Both the position numbers and the translations under genes were made by a program. This document shows positions 50,977-59,831 of a DNA stretch of 64,000 nucleotides, piece after piece (within the stretch, counting starts at the first letter, position 1; every line of letters starts with the position of its first letter). Below the pieces are notes generated by a model that had not been told where the DNA came from, made no database searches, and saw nothing but the letters and a program-made list of their open reading frames with translations. Origin of the DNA: Siccirubricoccus sp. G192 (GTDB lineage: Bacteria; Pseudomonadota; Alphaproteobacteria; Acetobacterales; Acetobacteraceae); assembly GCF_019084075.1 (NCBI RefSeq), contig NZ_JAHREN010000001.1:3994501-4058500 (forward strand), written 5' to 3'.

Positions 50977-51020
50977 GGGCCGATTCACGCCCTCCGGCTT
51001 CGCCCTCGGACGACCGGGCC
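50977..51020. repeat. Third, diverged copy of the palindromic repeat
   Basis: 44 bp between the TVP38-type gene and the flavin oxidoreductase. It shares the blocks GGGCC, GATTCACGC and CCTCCGGC with the engB copies and again ends in GGGCC. This suggests a dispersed REP-like family in this genome. Confidence 0.55.
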
Positions 51021-51042
51021 ACTCAATCTGGGGACCAACCGC

Positions 51043-52476
51043 ATGGCTGATTTCGATGTGGCGATCATCGGCGCCGGCGCCGCCGGGCTTTCGGTGGCGG
51101 CGATCTCGGCAGGGCTCGGCCTGAAGGTGGCGTTGATCGAGCGCGGGCGGATGGGCGGCGACTGCCTGAATTACGGCTGCGTCCCCTCCAAGGCGCTGCT
51201 CGCGGCCGGCCATGCCGCGGCCGAGGCGCGCGGCGCCGGCCGATTCGGCATTCGCCTGCCGCCACCGGAGATCGACTGGGCGGGGGTGCGGGCGCATGTC
51301 CAGGGCGCCATCGCCCGGATCGCGCCGAACGACAGCGCCGCCCGCTTCCGCGGCATGGGGGTCGAGGTGATCGAGGCCCCGGCGCATTTCATCGGCCCCG
51401 ACACGATCGAGACGGGCGGCCGGCGCCTCGGCTTCCGCCGCGCCGTCATCGCCGCCGGCAGCAGCGCCGTGATCCCGGACCTGCCGGGCCTCGACGCCGT
51501 GCCCTGGCTCACCAACGAGACGCTCTTCGACCTGGAGGAGCCGCCCGGCCACCTGCTGATCCTGGGCGGCGGCCCGATCGGGCTGGAGATGGCCCAGGCG
51601 CATGCCCGGCTCGGCTGCCTGGTGACGGTGCTGGAGGCAGCGCCACGCATCGCCCTCCGCGAGGACGAGGAACTGGTCGAGGGCATGCGCCAATCCCTGC
51701 TGCGGGACGGCGTGGAGTTCCGGGAGGGCGTGAAGGTCACGCGGGTGGAGCCGCTCGACCCTGCCGGGGTGGTGGCGGTGCTGGAGGACGGCACCCGCAT
51801 CGGCGGCACCCATCTGCTGCTGGCGGTGGGAAGGGCGCCACGGCTGGCCGGCCTCGACCTGCCGGCGGCCGGGGTGCAGGCGGGGCCGCGCGGGGTGGCG
51901 ACGCGGGCCGATCTCCGTTCCGTCTCCAATCGCCGGGTCTGGGCGGTGGGCGATATCGCCGACCCGGAGGGGATCGGGCCCCGCGCCTTCACCCATGTGG
52001 CCAGCCACCATGCGGGGGTGGTGGTGCGCTCCATGCTGTTCCGCCTGCCCGCCCGGGTGGATTACGCCGCCCTGCCCCGCGTCACCTATACCGACCCCGA
52101 ATTGGCGCAGATCGGCCTGACCGAGGCGGAGGCGCGGCAGGCCGGCCATGCCGACCTCACCATCCTGCGCTGGCCGCTTTCCGAGAATGACCGCGCCATC
52201 ACGGAGGGCCGGCCGGAAGGGCTGGTGAAGCTGGTGGTGGGCAAGCGGGGGCGGCTGCTCGGCGCCGGCATCCTGGCGCCGCGGGCCGGGGAGATGGCGG
52301 GCACCTATGGGCTGATGATCGGCCGGAAACTGCCGCTCTCGGCGCTGGCCACCATGATCCTGCCCTATCCGACCCTGGCCGAGGCGGGCAAGCGCGCGGC
52401 GGGGGACTTCTATGCGCCGCGATTGTTGTCGCCCTTCACGAAACGGCTTATCGGGTGGCTCAAATTGCTGCCCTGA
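51043..52476 (+). CDS. FAD-dependent NAD(P)-disulfide oxidoreductase (mercuric reductase/Lpd-like)
   Basis: Flavoprotein of the pyridine nucleotide-disulfide oxidoreductase family, 477 aa. It has the FAD motif VAIIGAGAAGLSVAAI, the redox disulfide GGDCLNYGCVPSKAL (CxxxxC), the NAD(P) motif LILGGGPIGLEMAQAHARLG and GDIADPEG. The C-terminal active-site motif, normally HPT-xxE, reads YPTLAEAGK: the catalytic His is Tyr here. That variant belongs to the subgroup found next to TVP38-type proteins, whose substrate is not established. No metal-binding N-domain is present. Confidence 0.88.
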   Translation: MADFDVAIIGAGAAGLSVAAISAGLGLKVALIERGRMGGDCLNYGCVPSKALLAAGHAAAEARGAGRFGIRLPPPEIDWAGVRAHVQGAIARIAPNDSAARFRGMGVEVIEAPAHFIGPDTIETGGRRLGFRRAVIAAGSSAVIPDLPGLDAVPWLTNETLFDLEEPPGHLLILGGGPIGLEMAQAHARLGCLVTVLEAAPRIALREDEELVEGMRQSLLRDGVEFREGVKVTRVEPLDPAGVVAVLEDGTRIGGTHLLLAVGRAPRLAGLDLPAAGVQAGPRGVATRADLRSVSNRRVWAVGDIADPEGIGPRAFTHVASHHAGVVVRSMLFRLPARVDYAALPRVTYTDPELAQIGLTEAEARQAGHADLTILRWPLSENDRAITEGRPEGLVKLVVGKRGRLLGAGILAPRAGEMAGTYGLMIGRKLPLSALATMILPYPTLAEAGKRAAGDFYAPRLLSPFTKRLIGWLKLLP

Positions 52477-52511
52477 GCGTTATGACGCGAACCTGAAGGA
52501 CGGAGCGGCTT

Positions 52512-53306
52512 ATGGAACGGATTCTCGAAGGGCGCACGGCGCTCGTCACCGGCAGCACCAGCGGCATCGGGCATGGCATCGCGCTGCTCTATGCCCAGGC
52601 GGGGGCGAAGGTGATGCTGAACGGCTTCGGCAAGCCCGAGGAGATCGCGCGGGCGCGGGCCGAGGTCGGCGCGGCGATGGGGGTTGCGGAGGCGCCCTAT
52701 TCGGATGCCGACCTCTCGAAGCCGGAGGCGGTGCGCGGCATGGTCCGGGCGGCCGAGGCGGCGCTCGGCAGCCTCGACATCCTGGTGAACAATGCCGGCA
52801 TCCAATACGTGGCGCCGGTGGAGGAATTCCCCGAGGCGAAATTCGACGCCATCATCGCGATCAACTTCGCCTCCAATTTCCATGCCATCAAGGCGGCGCT
52901 GCCGGGGATGAAGGCGCGGGGCTGGGGGCGCATCATCAATATCGCCTCGGCGCACGGGCTGGTCGCCTCGCCGCACAAGGTCGCCTATGTCGCGGCGAAG
53001 CATGCGGTGGTCGGCATGACCAAGACGGTGGCGCTGGAGATTGCCGAGACGCCCCTCACCTGCAACGCCATCTGCCCAGGCTTCGTGCGCACGCCGCTGG
53101 CCGAGGCGCAGGTGAAGCCGCTGGCCGAGGAACACCATGTCTCCGAGGAGGTGGCGCTGAAGGACTACCTGCTGGAGAAGCAGCCCAGCAAGCGCTGGGT
53201 CGAGGTGGAGGAGGTGGCGCGCATGGCGCTCTACCTCGCCGGCCCCGGCAGCGGCGCGGTGAACGGCGCGGCGCTGTCGATCGATGGCGGCTGGCTGGCG
53301 GCCTGA
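52512..53306 (+). CDS. D-3-hydroxybutyrate dehydrogenase
   Basis: Short-chain dehydrogenase interconverting 3-hydroxybutyrate and acetoacetate, part of polyhydroxybutyrate and ketone-body metabolism. The 264-aa protein has ALVTGSTSGIGHGIAL (cofactor), LVNNAGIQYVAPVEEF (typical of BdhA), catalytic IIANIASAHGLVAS-type Ser and YVAAKHAVVGMTK (YxxxK), and CPGFVRTPLAEAQV. Q/H residues of the substrate lid (HHVSEEVA) fit BdhA. The stop overlaps the patatin ATG by one base. Confidence 0.9.
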   Translation: MERILEGRTALVTGSTSGIGHGIALLYAQAGAKVMLNGFGKPEEIARARAEVGAAMGVAEAPYSDADLSKPEAVRGMVRAAEAALGSLDILVNNAGIQYVAPVEEFPEAKFDAIIAINFASNFHAIKAALPGMKARGWGRIINIASAHGLVASPHKVAYVAAKHAVVGMTKTVALEIAETPLTCNAICPGFVRTPLAEAQVKPLAEEHHVSEEVALKDYLLEKQPSKRWVEVEEVARMALYLAGPGSGAVNGAALSIDGGWLAA

Positions 53307-54427
53307 TGGACAACATCCTGCCGGAAGTCCCCTCACCCCTCGCTGCGCGGCAGGCGGCGGATCAGGCCGAACTGCAGAGCTTGCCGGCGCCCCCTGTCGC
53401 GAAGCCGGTGCAGGCGCGGCGCGTCAATCTCGCCCTGCAGGGCGGCGGCACGCATGGCGCCTTCACCTGGGGCGTGCTGGAGCGGCTGCTGGAGGATGAC
53501 CGGCTGGAATTCGACGGCGTCTCCGGCACCTCCGCCGGCGCCATCAACGCCGCGATCTTCGTGCAGGGCCTGGCCGAGGGCGGGCGCGAGGGCGCGGTCC
53601 GGGCGCTGGCCAGGCTCTGGAAGGACGTCGCCACGCGGCTGGCGGCAAGCCCCTTGCGGAACACCCCCTTCGAGAAGGCGCTCTGGGGCTACGACCTCAC
53701 CTATTCCTTCGCCTACCAGGCTTTCGACACGCTGACCCGCGTCTTCTCCCCCTACCAGTTCAACCCCTTCCCGGTGGAGTTCAACCCGCTGCGGCAGGTG
53801 ATCCTGGACAACCTCGATGCTGAGCGGCTGAAGCGCGACCCCAAGACGATCCGGCTCTTCATCTCGGCCACCAATGTCCGCACCGGCAAGCCGCGGGTCT
53901 TCACCCGGGGCGAGATGAGCGCCGACGTGCTGCTCGCCTCCGCCTGCCTGCCGACCATCTTCCGCGCCGTCGAGATCGAGGGCGAGGCCTATTGGGACGG
54001 CGGCTATCTCGGCAACCCGGCGCTCTGGCCGCTCTATCACGAGCGTGGCGCGCCCGACATCCTGCTGGTGCAGATCAACGCCATCCTGCGGCCGGAACTG
54101 CCGACCAGCACCTCCGACATCATGAACCGGCTGAACGAGATCAGCTTCAACGCCTCGCTGATGAGCGAGATGCGGGCGATCGACTTCGTGCAGCGGCTGC
54201 TGGAAGCGGGGCGGCTGGAACAGCCGCGCTACCGCCGCATCTTCCTGCATGTGATCGATGACGAGGACCGGATGCGGGAGTTCAAGCTCTCCACCAAGCT
54301 GAACGGCGACTGGGAATTCCTGCAGGTGCTGCGGCGCTTCGGGCGCGAGGCGGCGGACCGCTTCCTGGAGCGGCATTTCGCGCAGATCGGCCAGGAGAGC
54401 ACGCTGGACATCCAGCGCTACCTGTAG
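53306..54427 (+). CDS. Patatin-like phospholipase family protein
   Basis: Serine acyl hydrolase with a Ser-Asp dyad. ATG at 53306 gives 373 aa. The oxyanion loop is LALQGGGTHGAFTWGVLE, the nucleophile is in FDGVSGTSAGAINAAIF, and the Asp is in YWDGGYLGNPAL. A DUF3734-type C-terminal part (INAILRPELPTSTSDIMNR, LNEISFNASLMSEMRAI) follows. This class is commonly found beside 3-hydroxybutyrate dehydrogenase and may act on PHB or membrane lipids; coupling by a 1-bp overlap supports a shared pathway. Confidence 0.9.
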   Translation: MDNILPEVPSPLAARQAADQAELQSLPAPPVAKPVQARRVNLALQGGGTHGAFTWGVLERLLEDDRLEFDGVSGTSAGAINAAIFVQGLAEGGREGAVRALARLWKDVATRLAASPLRNTPFEKALWGYDLTYSFAYQAFDTLTRVFSPYQFNPFPVEFNPLRQVILDNLDAERLKRDPKTIRLFISATNVRTGKPRVFTRGEMSADVLLASACLPTIFRAVEIEGEAYWDGGYLGNPALWPLYHERGAPDILLVQINAILRPELPTSTSDIMNRLNEISFNASLMSEMRAIDFVQRLLEAGRLEQPRYRRIFLHVIDDEDRMREFKLSTKLNGDWEFLQVLRRFGREAADRFLERHFAQIGQESTLDIQRYL

Positions 54428-54509
54428 ATCAGCGGTTGCCGCCAGCCCCCGGGGCGGCCATCCTCCCCCGCAAGGCGGCCGGGAAGGCCGGGCCAAGGGA
54501 GAGAGGCGG

Positions 54510-56229
54510 ATGCACGATCTCGTTATCCGGGGCGGTACCATCGTGGATGGCACGGGCAGCCCGGGCTTCACCGGCGACCTCGCCATCAATGGTGACCGCA
54601 TCGCCCAGGTCGGCGGCAAGGCCGGGCCGGGCCGGCGCGAGGTGCAGGCGGAAGGTCGGCTGGTGACGCCGGGCTGGGTGGATGTCCATACCCATTACGA
54701 CGGCCAGGCCACCTGGGACCCGGTGCTGGCGCCCTCCTCCTGGCATGGCGTGACCACCATCCTGTTTGGCAATTGCGGGGTCGGCTTCGCGCCCGTCCGC
54801 AAGCGCGACCACCAGGGGCTGATCGACCTGATGGAGGGGGTGGAGGACATCCCCGGCATCGCCCTCGCCGAGGGGCTGAAATGGGACTGGGAAAGCTTCC
54901 CCGACTACCTCGATGCGCTGGAGCGGCTGCCGCGCAGCATCGATATCGGGGCGCAGGTCGCGCACCACCCCTTGCGCGTCTATGTCATGGGCGACCGCGC
55001 GATCCGGCGGGAGAACGCCACCGCCGAGGACATTGCCGAGATGGCGCGGCTGACGGAGGAGGCGCTGCGCGCCGGCGCCTTCGGCTTCACCACCTCCCGC
55101 ACCGACCAGCACAAGACCCCCGCGGGGGGAGCTGGTGCCCGGCCGCTACGCCGAGGAGCAGGAGCTGATCGCCATCGGCCGTGCCATGGGCCGCGCCGGC
55201 CGCGGTACCTTCGGCATGCTCTCCGATTTCGAGGACGAGGCCGCCGAATTCCGCTGGATGGGCGAGGTGGCGCGCGAGAGCGGCCGCCCACTCTGGTTCC
55301 TGCTGACCGACCGTTCCTATGACCCCGAGCGCTGGCGGCGGCTGATGCAGGGCGTGCGGGCGGCACGGCGCGAGGGCCTGGCCATGACCGCGCAGGTGGC
55401 GGGCCGGCCGGTCGGACTGATCCTTGGCCTCACCACCTCACTCAACCCCTTTGCATTGCGCGAAGCCTTCCATGAGCTGGCACATCTGCCGGCGGCGGAG
55501 CAACTCGCCCGGCTGCGCGACCCCGCGATGCGGCGCACGATCCTGGCTGAGGAGGCCTCGCCGAGGCTGCTGGAGGTCCTGCCGCCGCTCTCGCGCCAGA
55601 TCGCCACGCGCTGGGACCGCATGTACCTGCTCGGCGACCCGCCGGATTACGAGCCGCCGCCGGAGCGCAGCATCGCCGCCATGGCGGAGCGCGCCGGCGT
55701 CACGCCGGCCGAGTTCTGCTACGACTACCTCGCCGGCGGCGATGGCGGCCGCATGCTGTTCTTCCCCGTGACCAACTACGTCCATGGCGACCACGGCGTG
55801 GTGCGGGAGATGATCACCGATCCGCATACGGTGCTCGGCCTCTCCGACGGCGGCGCGCATTGCGGGGTGATCTGCGACAGCTCGCTCTGCTCCTTCATGC
55901 TGACGCATTGGGTGCGCGACCGGCAGCGGGGCGAGCGGCTGCCGCTGGAATTCGTGGTGAAGCGCCAGACCAGCGAGACGGCGGATTTCTTCGGCTTCCA
56001 CGACCGCGGCCGGCTCGCCCCGGGCAAGAAGGCGGATGTGAACGTCATCGACTTCGAGGCGCTGCGCCTGCACCACCCGGAGATGATCTACGACCTCCCG
56101 GCGGGTGGCCGGCGGCTGGTGCAGCGGGTGGATGGCTATGACATGACCCTGGTCTCCGGCACGCCGACCTTCGAGCGCGGCCAGGATACCGGGGCGCGGC
56201 CGGGCCGGCTGGTGCGGGCCGGCGGGTGA
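54510..56229 (+). pseudogene. N-acyl-D-amino-acid deacylase/amidohydrolase 3 family, frameshifted
   Basis: Metal-dependent amidohydrolase, D-aminoacylase-like. ATG at 54510 opens with LVIRGGTIVDGTGSPGF and the metal motif WVDVHTHYDGQATWDP, then VTTILFGNCGVGFAP. A six-G run at 55124-55129 breaks the frame; removing one base gives GELVPGRYAEEQELIAIG and the rest, including HTVLGLSDGGAHCG (metal Asp) and GRLAPGKKADVNVIDF. Repaired length is 572 aa, normal for the family. Actual substrate is unknown. It may be cotranscribed with the patatin gene (82-bp gap). Confidence 0.88.
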
Positions 56230-56244
56230 GCACGGAGAGGCGGG

Positions 56245-56439
56245 ATGTCCTTCGGCGAATGGTTCCGGATCATCCTGGCGGGCGCGGTGGGCCTGGCGGG
56301 CCTGATGCTGGCCCGCAGGCATGAGCCGGCCCTGACTACGGACCAGGTGGGTGTGCTGATCTTCGCCCTGGCCGTGGGCTATGTCTTCCTTCTGGTAAGC
56401 CGGTATTTCGACCGGCAGGACCGCGCCACGCGGGACTGA
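56245..56439 (+). CDS. Small membrane protein, 64 aa
   Basis: Two predicted membrane helices (IILAGAVGLAGLMLA and VGVLIFALAVGYVFLLV) joined by a short loop, and a charged end (FDRQDRATRD). It starts 15 bp after the deacylase and has a GAGAGG-type ribosome site, so it is likely cotranscribed. No family is recognised. It may be a membrane partner of the hydrolase or an independent small protein. Confidence 0.6.
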   Translation: MSFGEWFRIILAGAVGLAGLMLARRHEPALTTDQVGVLIFALAVGYVFLLVSRYFDRQDRATRD

Positions 56440-56456
56440 ACCAGCCGGCGCGACCC

Positions 56457-56852
56457 TCAGCGCAGCAGCCTGAGCCGCGCCGGCCCACCCAGCCGCACCG
56501 CCACGATCGCATTCTGCCGGAAGCGCCGCGCCAGCACCGCGACCCGGCGCGGATCGGCGGCCACCAGCAGGTGCCGCTCCGCCCAGCCATTCCCTCGTCC
56601 CTGGCTCCTGCCCCAGCCCTCGGCGACAGGCAGCCGCCGTGCCGCCTGGCGGAGCCGGGCCAGCATGCGGTCGTTCCAGCCGCGCGGCATGCGCCGACTA
56701 CAAGGGTTCCAGGCCGTGACGAAACCGCCCTGCCGCGCGCCAAGACATCGCAGCAGCCGGTCCAGCGCGGGCGAGCGCCGGCCGATCCGGGCGATGGCCC
56801 CCGCGGCTTCGTATTCCGTCCGCGCATAGGCGCGCGCCAGCGCCCGCTTCAT
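56457..56852 (-). CDS. DUF3293 family protein
   Basis: 131-aa protein of unknown biochemistry. The core GGFVTAWNPCSRRMPRGWND and AERHLLVAADPRRVAVLARRF with QNAIVAVRLGGPARL match the DUF3293 pattern (FITAWNP, later LV...A..L...F.Q.AIV). ATG at 56852 overlaps the rlmI stop by 4 bp (ATGA), so it is coupled to the methyltransferase gene. No catalytic motif is evident. Confidence 0.8.
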   Translation of the reverse strand: MKRALARAYARTEYEAAGAIARIGRRSPALDRLLRCLGARQGGFVTAWNPCSRRMPRGWNDRMLARLRQAARRLPVAEGWGRSQGRGNGWAERHLLVAADPRRVAVLARRFRQNAIVAVRLGGPARLRLLR

Positions 56853-58050
56853 GCAAGCTGGAACAGCATCGCCTTGAGATAGGCGCTCTCGGGCAGCAGC
56901 GGATGCAGCGGGTGGTCCGGGCCCGCGCCGCCCTGGAACAGGATGCGGCCCTCGCGATGGGCGCGGCCCATGCCCCAGATCACCGCCTCCGCGAAATCCC
57001 CCCGGCGCGACATGATGGCTGCAGGAGGCGATGAACAGGAAGCCGCCCGGCGCCACCAGCGAGGCCGCCAGCCGCGCCAGCTTGCCATAGCCGCGCAGCG
57101 CCGCCGGCTGGTCCTTGCGGGACTTGGCGAAGGCCGGTGGATCGGCCACCACGATGTCGAAGCGGGCGCCGCTGGCGGCCAAGCGCTCCAGCTCCTCCAG
57201 CGCCTCGGCGCGGCGGGTCTCGACCCGGGTGCCGAGGCCGTTCTCCTCCGCCGTCCGCATCGCCAAGTCCAGCGCCTGCGCGCTGCGGTCGAGCAGGGTG
57301 ACATGCGCCGCGCCGGCCGCCGCGGCGCGCAGCCCGAAGCCGCCGGTATGGCAGAAGGCATCCAGCACCGTGGCGCCGGCGGCCAGCTTCGCCACCCGGT
57401 CGCGGTTCTCCCGCTGATCGTAGAACCAGCCGGTCTTCTGTCCGCCGAGCAGGTCCACCGCGAAGCCGAGCCCGCCCTCCTCCACCCGCGCCGTGCCGGC
57501 CTCGCCGAGCAGGGGGCGCACCTCCTCCGGCAATCCTTCCAGCAGCCGCACCGCGGCGTCGTTGCGGGCCACGATCAGCCGGGGTGCGAGCAGCCCGGTC
57601 AGGGCCTCGACCAAAGCGGGGGTCAGGCGCTCCATGCCGGCGGTATTGGCCTGCAGCGCCAGGGCATCGCCATAGCGGTCGATGATGAGGCCGGGCAGGC
57701 CATCCGCCTCGGCATGGACCAGGCGGTAGAAGGGCGCGCCGTAGAGCCTGCCGCGCAGCGCCAGGGCCGCGGCCAGCCGGGTTTGCAGCCAGGCGGCATC
57801 CACTGAAGCGGCCGGATCGCGGGCCAGGCGGCGGGCGGCGATCAGGCTGTGCGGGTTGAAGTACCAGGTGCCGTGGCGGATGCCGTCATCCCCCTCCAGC
57901 CGCACCAGGCCGCCGGGTGGCAGGGCCTTGGCCGTGGGGGTCATGGCGATCTCGTTGGAGAAGGCCCAGGGGGGCACCGGCCTTCACCCGGCGGTCATGG
58001 CCGGGCAGCAGGCGGATCAGCGGATGGCTGGCGGGATCAGGGTCTGGCAT
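56849..58050 (-). pseudogene. rlmI: 23S rRNA methyltransferase RlmI-like, two frameshifts
   Basis: Class I SAM methyltransferase with an N-terminal PUA domain, similar to RlmI (m5C1962 of 23S rRNA). From ATG 58050 the PUA start is split by a six-G run at 57969-57974; deleting one base gives KAGAPWAFSNEIAMTPTAK. The methyltransferase domain shows LLGGQKTGWFYDQRENR, LDAFCHTGGFGLRAA, DIVVADPPAFAKSRKD and the catalytic FIASCSHHV. A second run at 56998-57003 then shifts the frame; deleting one base gives GDFAEAVIWGMG and the true end. Repaired length 399 aa is normal. Confidence 0.9.
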
Positions 58051-58144
58051 GGCGCGGCGGACCATGGGGCCGCCTGGCCTCTGGCGCAATGCGCGGCGCA
58101 AGCCCCGCCTTGCGGCAGGCGGCGGGGCAGGTGAACCTGCCGCC

Positions 58145-58963
58145 ATGCGTATCGTCCGCGACCTGCCCGCCCTCCGTGCCGAGCTTGCGAAGCTTGGACC
58201 TCTTGCCCTGGTGCCCACCATGGGGGCGCTGCATGAGGGGCATCTGTCGCTGCTCGGCATCGCCCGCAGGCAGGCGCCGGCGGTGGCGGCCTCGATCTTC
58301 GTCAACCCGCTGCAATTCGGGCCGCAGGAGGATCTCAGCCGCTACCCGCGCGACGAGGCTGGGGATCTGGCGAAGCTGGAGGCGGCGGGTTGCGACCTCG
58401 CCTGGCTGCCCTCGGTCGAGGTGATGTACCCGCCCGAGGGCGCCACCGCGATCGAGGTCGGCGGCCCCTCCGAGGGCTGGGAGGGCGATGCCCGTCCCGG
58501 CCATTTTCGCGGCGTCGCCACGGTCTGCGCCAAGCTGTTCCACCAGACCGGCGCCGCGGTGGCGCTGTTCGGCGAGAAGGACTGGCAGCAGTTGCAGGTG
58601 ATCCGCCGGATGGTGCGCGACCTCGACATGCCGCTCCGCATCCAGGGCTGCCCCACCGTGCGGGAGGCGGATGGGCTGGCACTCTCCTCCCGCAACCGCT
58701 TTCTCTCCGCGGCAGACCGCGCCCAGGCGCCGGCGCTGCACGCGGCGCTGCGGCACGTGGCGGCGGAGCTGGCCGCCGGGGTGCCGGCGGGTGCGGCGAT
58801 CGCCACGGCCAAGGCCGGGCTGGCGCAGGAGGGATTCGCGGTGGACTACCTGGCGCTGGTTGAGGCCGAGACGCTGCGGGAGGTTTCCACCCTGCCCGGC
58901 CGTCTCATCGCGGCGGCGCGACTCGGCAGCGTGCGACTGCTCGACAATATCGCGGCGGCCTGA
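58145..58963 (+). CDS. panC: Pantothenate synthetase
   Basis: Joins pantoate and beta-alanine with ATP in vitamin B5 synthesis. ATG at 58145 gives 272 aa. Conserved parts are VPTMGALHEGHLSLL (HIGH-type), IFVNPLQFGPQEDLSRYPR, the FGEKDWQQLQVIRRMVRDL (KD loop) segment and READGLALSSRNRFLS. It is divergent from rlmI by 94 bp. panB is not in the window. Confidence 0.97.
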   Translation: MRIVRDLPALRAELAKLGPLALVPTMGALHEGHLSLLGIARRQAPAVAASIFVNPLQFGPQEDLSRYPRDEAGDLAKLEAAGCDLAWLPSVEVMYPPEGATAIEVGGPSEGWEGDARPGHFRGVATVCAKLFHQTGAAVALFGEKDWQQLQVIRRMVRDLDMPLRIQGCPTVREADGLALSSRNRFLSAADRAQAPALHAALRHVAAELAAGVPAGAAIATAKAGLAQEGFAVDYLALVEAETLREVSTLPGRLIAAARLGSVRLLDNIAAA

Positions 58964-59032
58964 TCCGCCCGGCCGCGGAACGGCGTTGCGCCGCTTGCGT
59001 TGCCGCGCGGCAACCCAGGAGCGGACCGACGC

Positions 59033-59776
59033 ATGCGCCGTATCGCACAAGCCATCCTTGCGACCATCGCGCTGGGCTCCGCCGTTGCGGCGGCCGGCAG
59101 CTTCGACGAATTCCAGATCTTCGACGGCCGCATCGCCGAGCCCGGCAGCTTCGATGTGAACCAGCACATCGTATTCGGCCGCCGTGGCCGCGCCGGCGAC
59201 GGCGCCCCGCGCAACGGACTGCTGGTGGAACCCGAGATCGGCTATGCCACCACCGAATGGCATGAGGTCGCGCTGGGCCTGCCGGTGGCGCGGGAATTCT
59301 CCGGCGACACCTTCGGCGGCGGCTTCAAGCTGCGGAACAGCTTTGTCCTGCCCGGCGCCGGCGACCGCCCGGTGGCCTGGGGCATGGATATTGAGTTGCG
59401 GCACCAGTCCTACCGCTTCTCCAGCACGGACTGGGCGGTGACGCTGCGGCCCATCCTCGATCTCCGCAGCGGCCCCTGGCAGCTCATCCTGAACCCGAAT
59501 GTGGAGATCCCCTTCGGCCGCGGCGATGTGGTCTTCGCCCCGGCGGTGCGCGGCGTCCGCCAGGTGGCGGAGCGCGCCTGGATCGGGCTGGAACACTACA
59601 TGGACCTCGGCCGCCTCGACCGCTGGGAGACGCACCGGCGCCAGGCGCACCAGCTTTTCGTCACGACGGATTTCAAGGTGAACGAGCGGCTGGCCCTGCA
59701 TCTCGGGCTGGGCCATGGCCTGACGCGGAACAGCGACCGCTGGGCCGGCAAGCTGATCGTCAGCCTGGATTTCTGA
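59033..59776 (+). CDS. Exported protein, probable outer-membrane beta-barrel
   Basis: 247 aa with a signal peptide (RRIAQAILATIALGSAVAAAG, cleavage near residue 20). The mature part is made of alternating hydrophobic/polar strands with aromatic ends, for example LLVEPEIGYATTEWHEVALGL and SYRFSSTDWAVTLRPIL, and ends with a phenylalanine (LIVSLDF) as in outer-membrane barrels. The exact family is not recognised. It converges with the EamA gene, 55 bp away. Confidence 0.7.
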   Translation: MRRIAQAILATIALGSAVAAAGSFDEFQIFDGRIAEPGSFDVNQHIVFGRRGRAGDGAPRNGLLVEPEIGYATTEWHEVALGLPVAREFSGDTFGGGFKLRNSFVLPGAGDRPVAWGMDIELRHQSYRFSSTDWAVTLRPILDLRSGPWQLILNPNVEIPFGRGDVVFAPAVRGVRQVAERAWIGLEHYMDLGRLDRWETHRRQAHQLFVTTDFKVNERLALHLGLGHGLTRNSDRWAGKLIVSLDF

Positions 59777-59831
59777 CAGCGATCGCCTGAGGTGGAAACA
59801 CCGAGGACGTGAATCGCTGGCCCTGGCGGGA

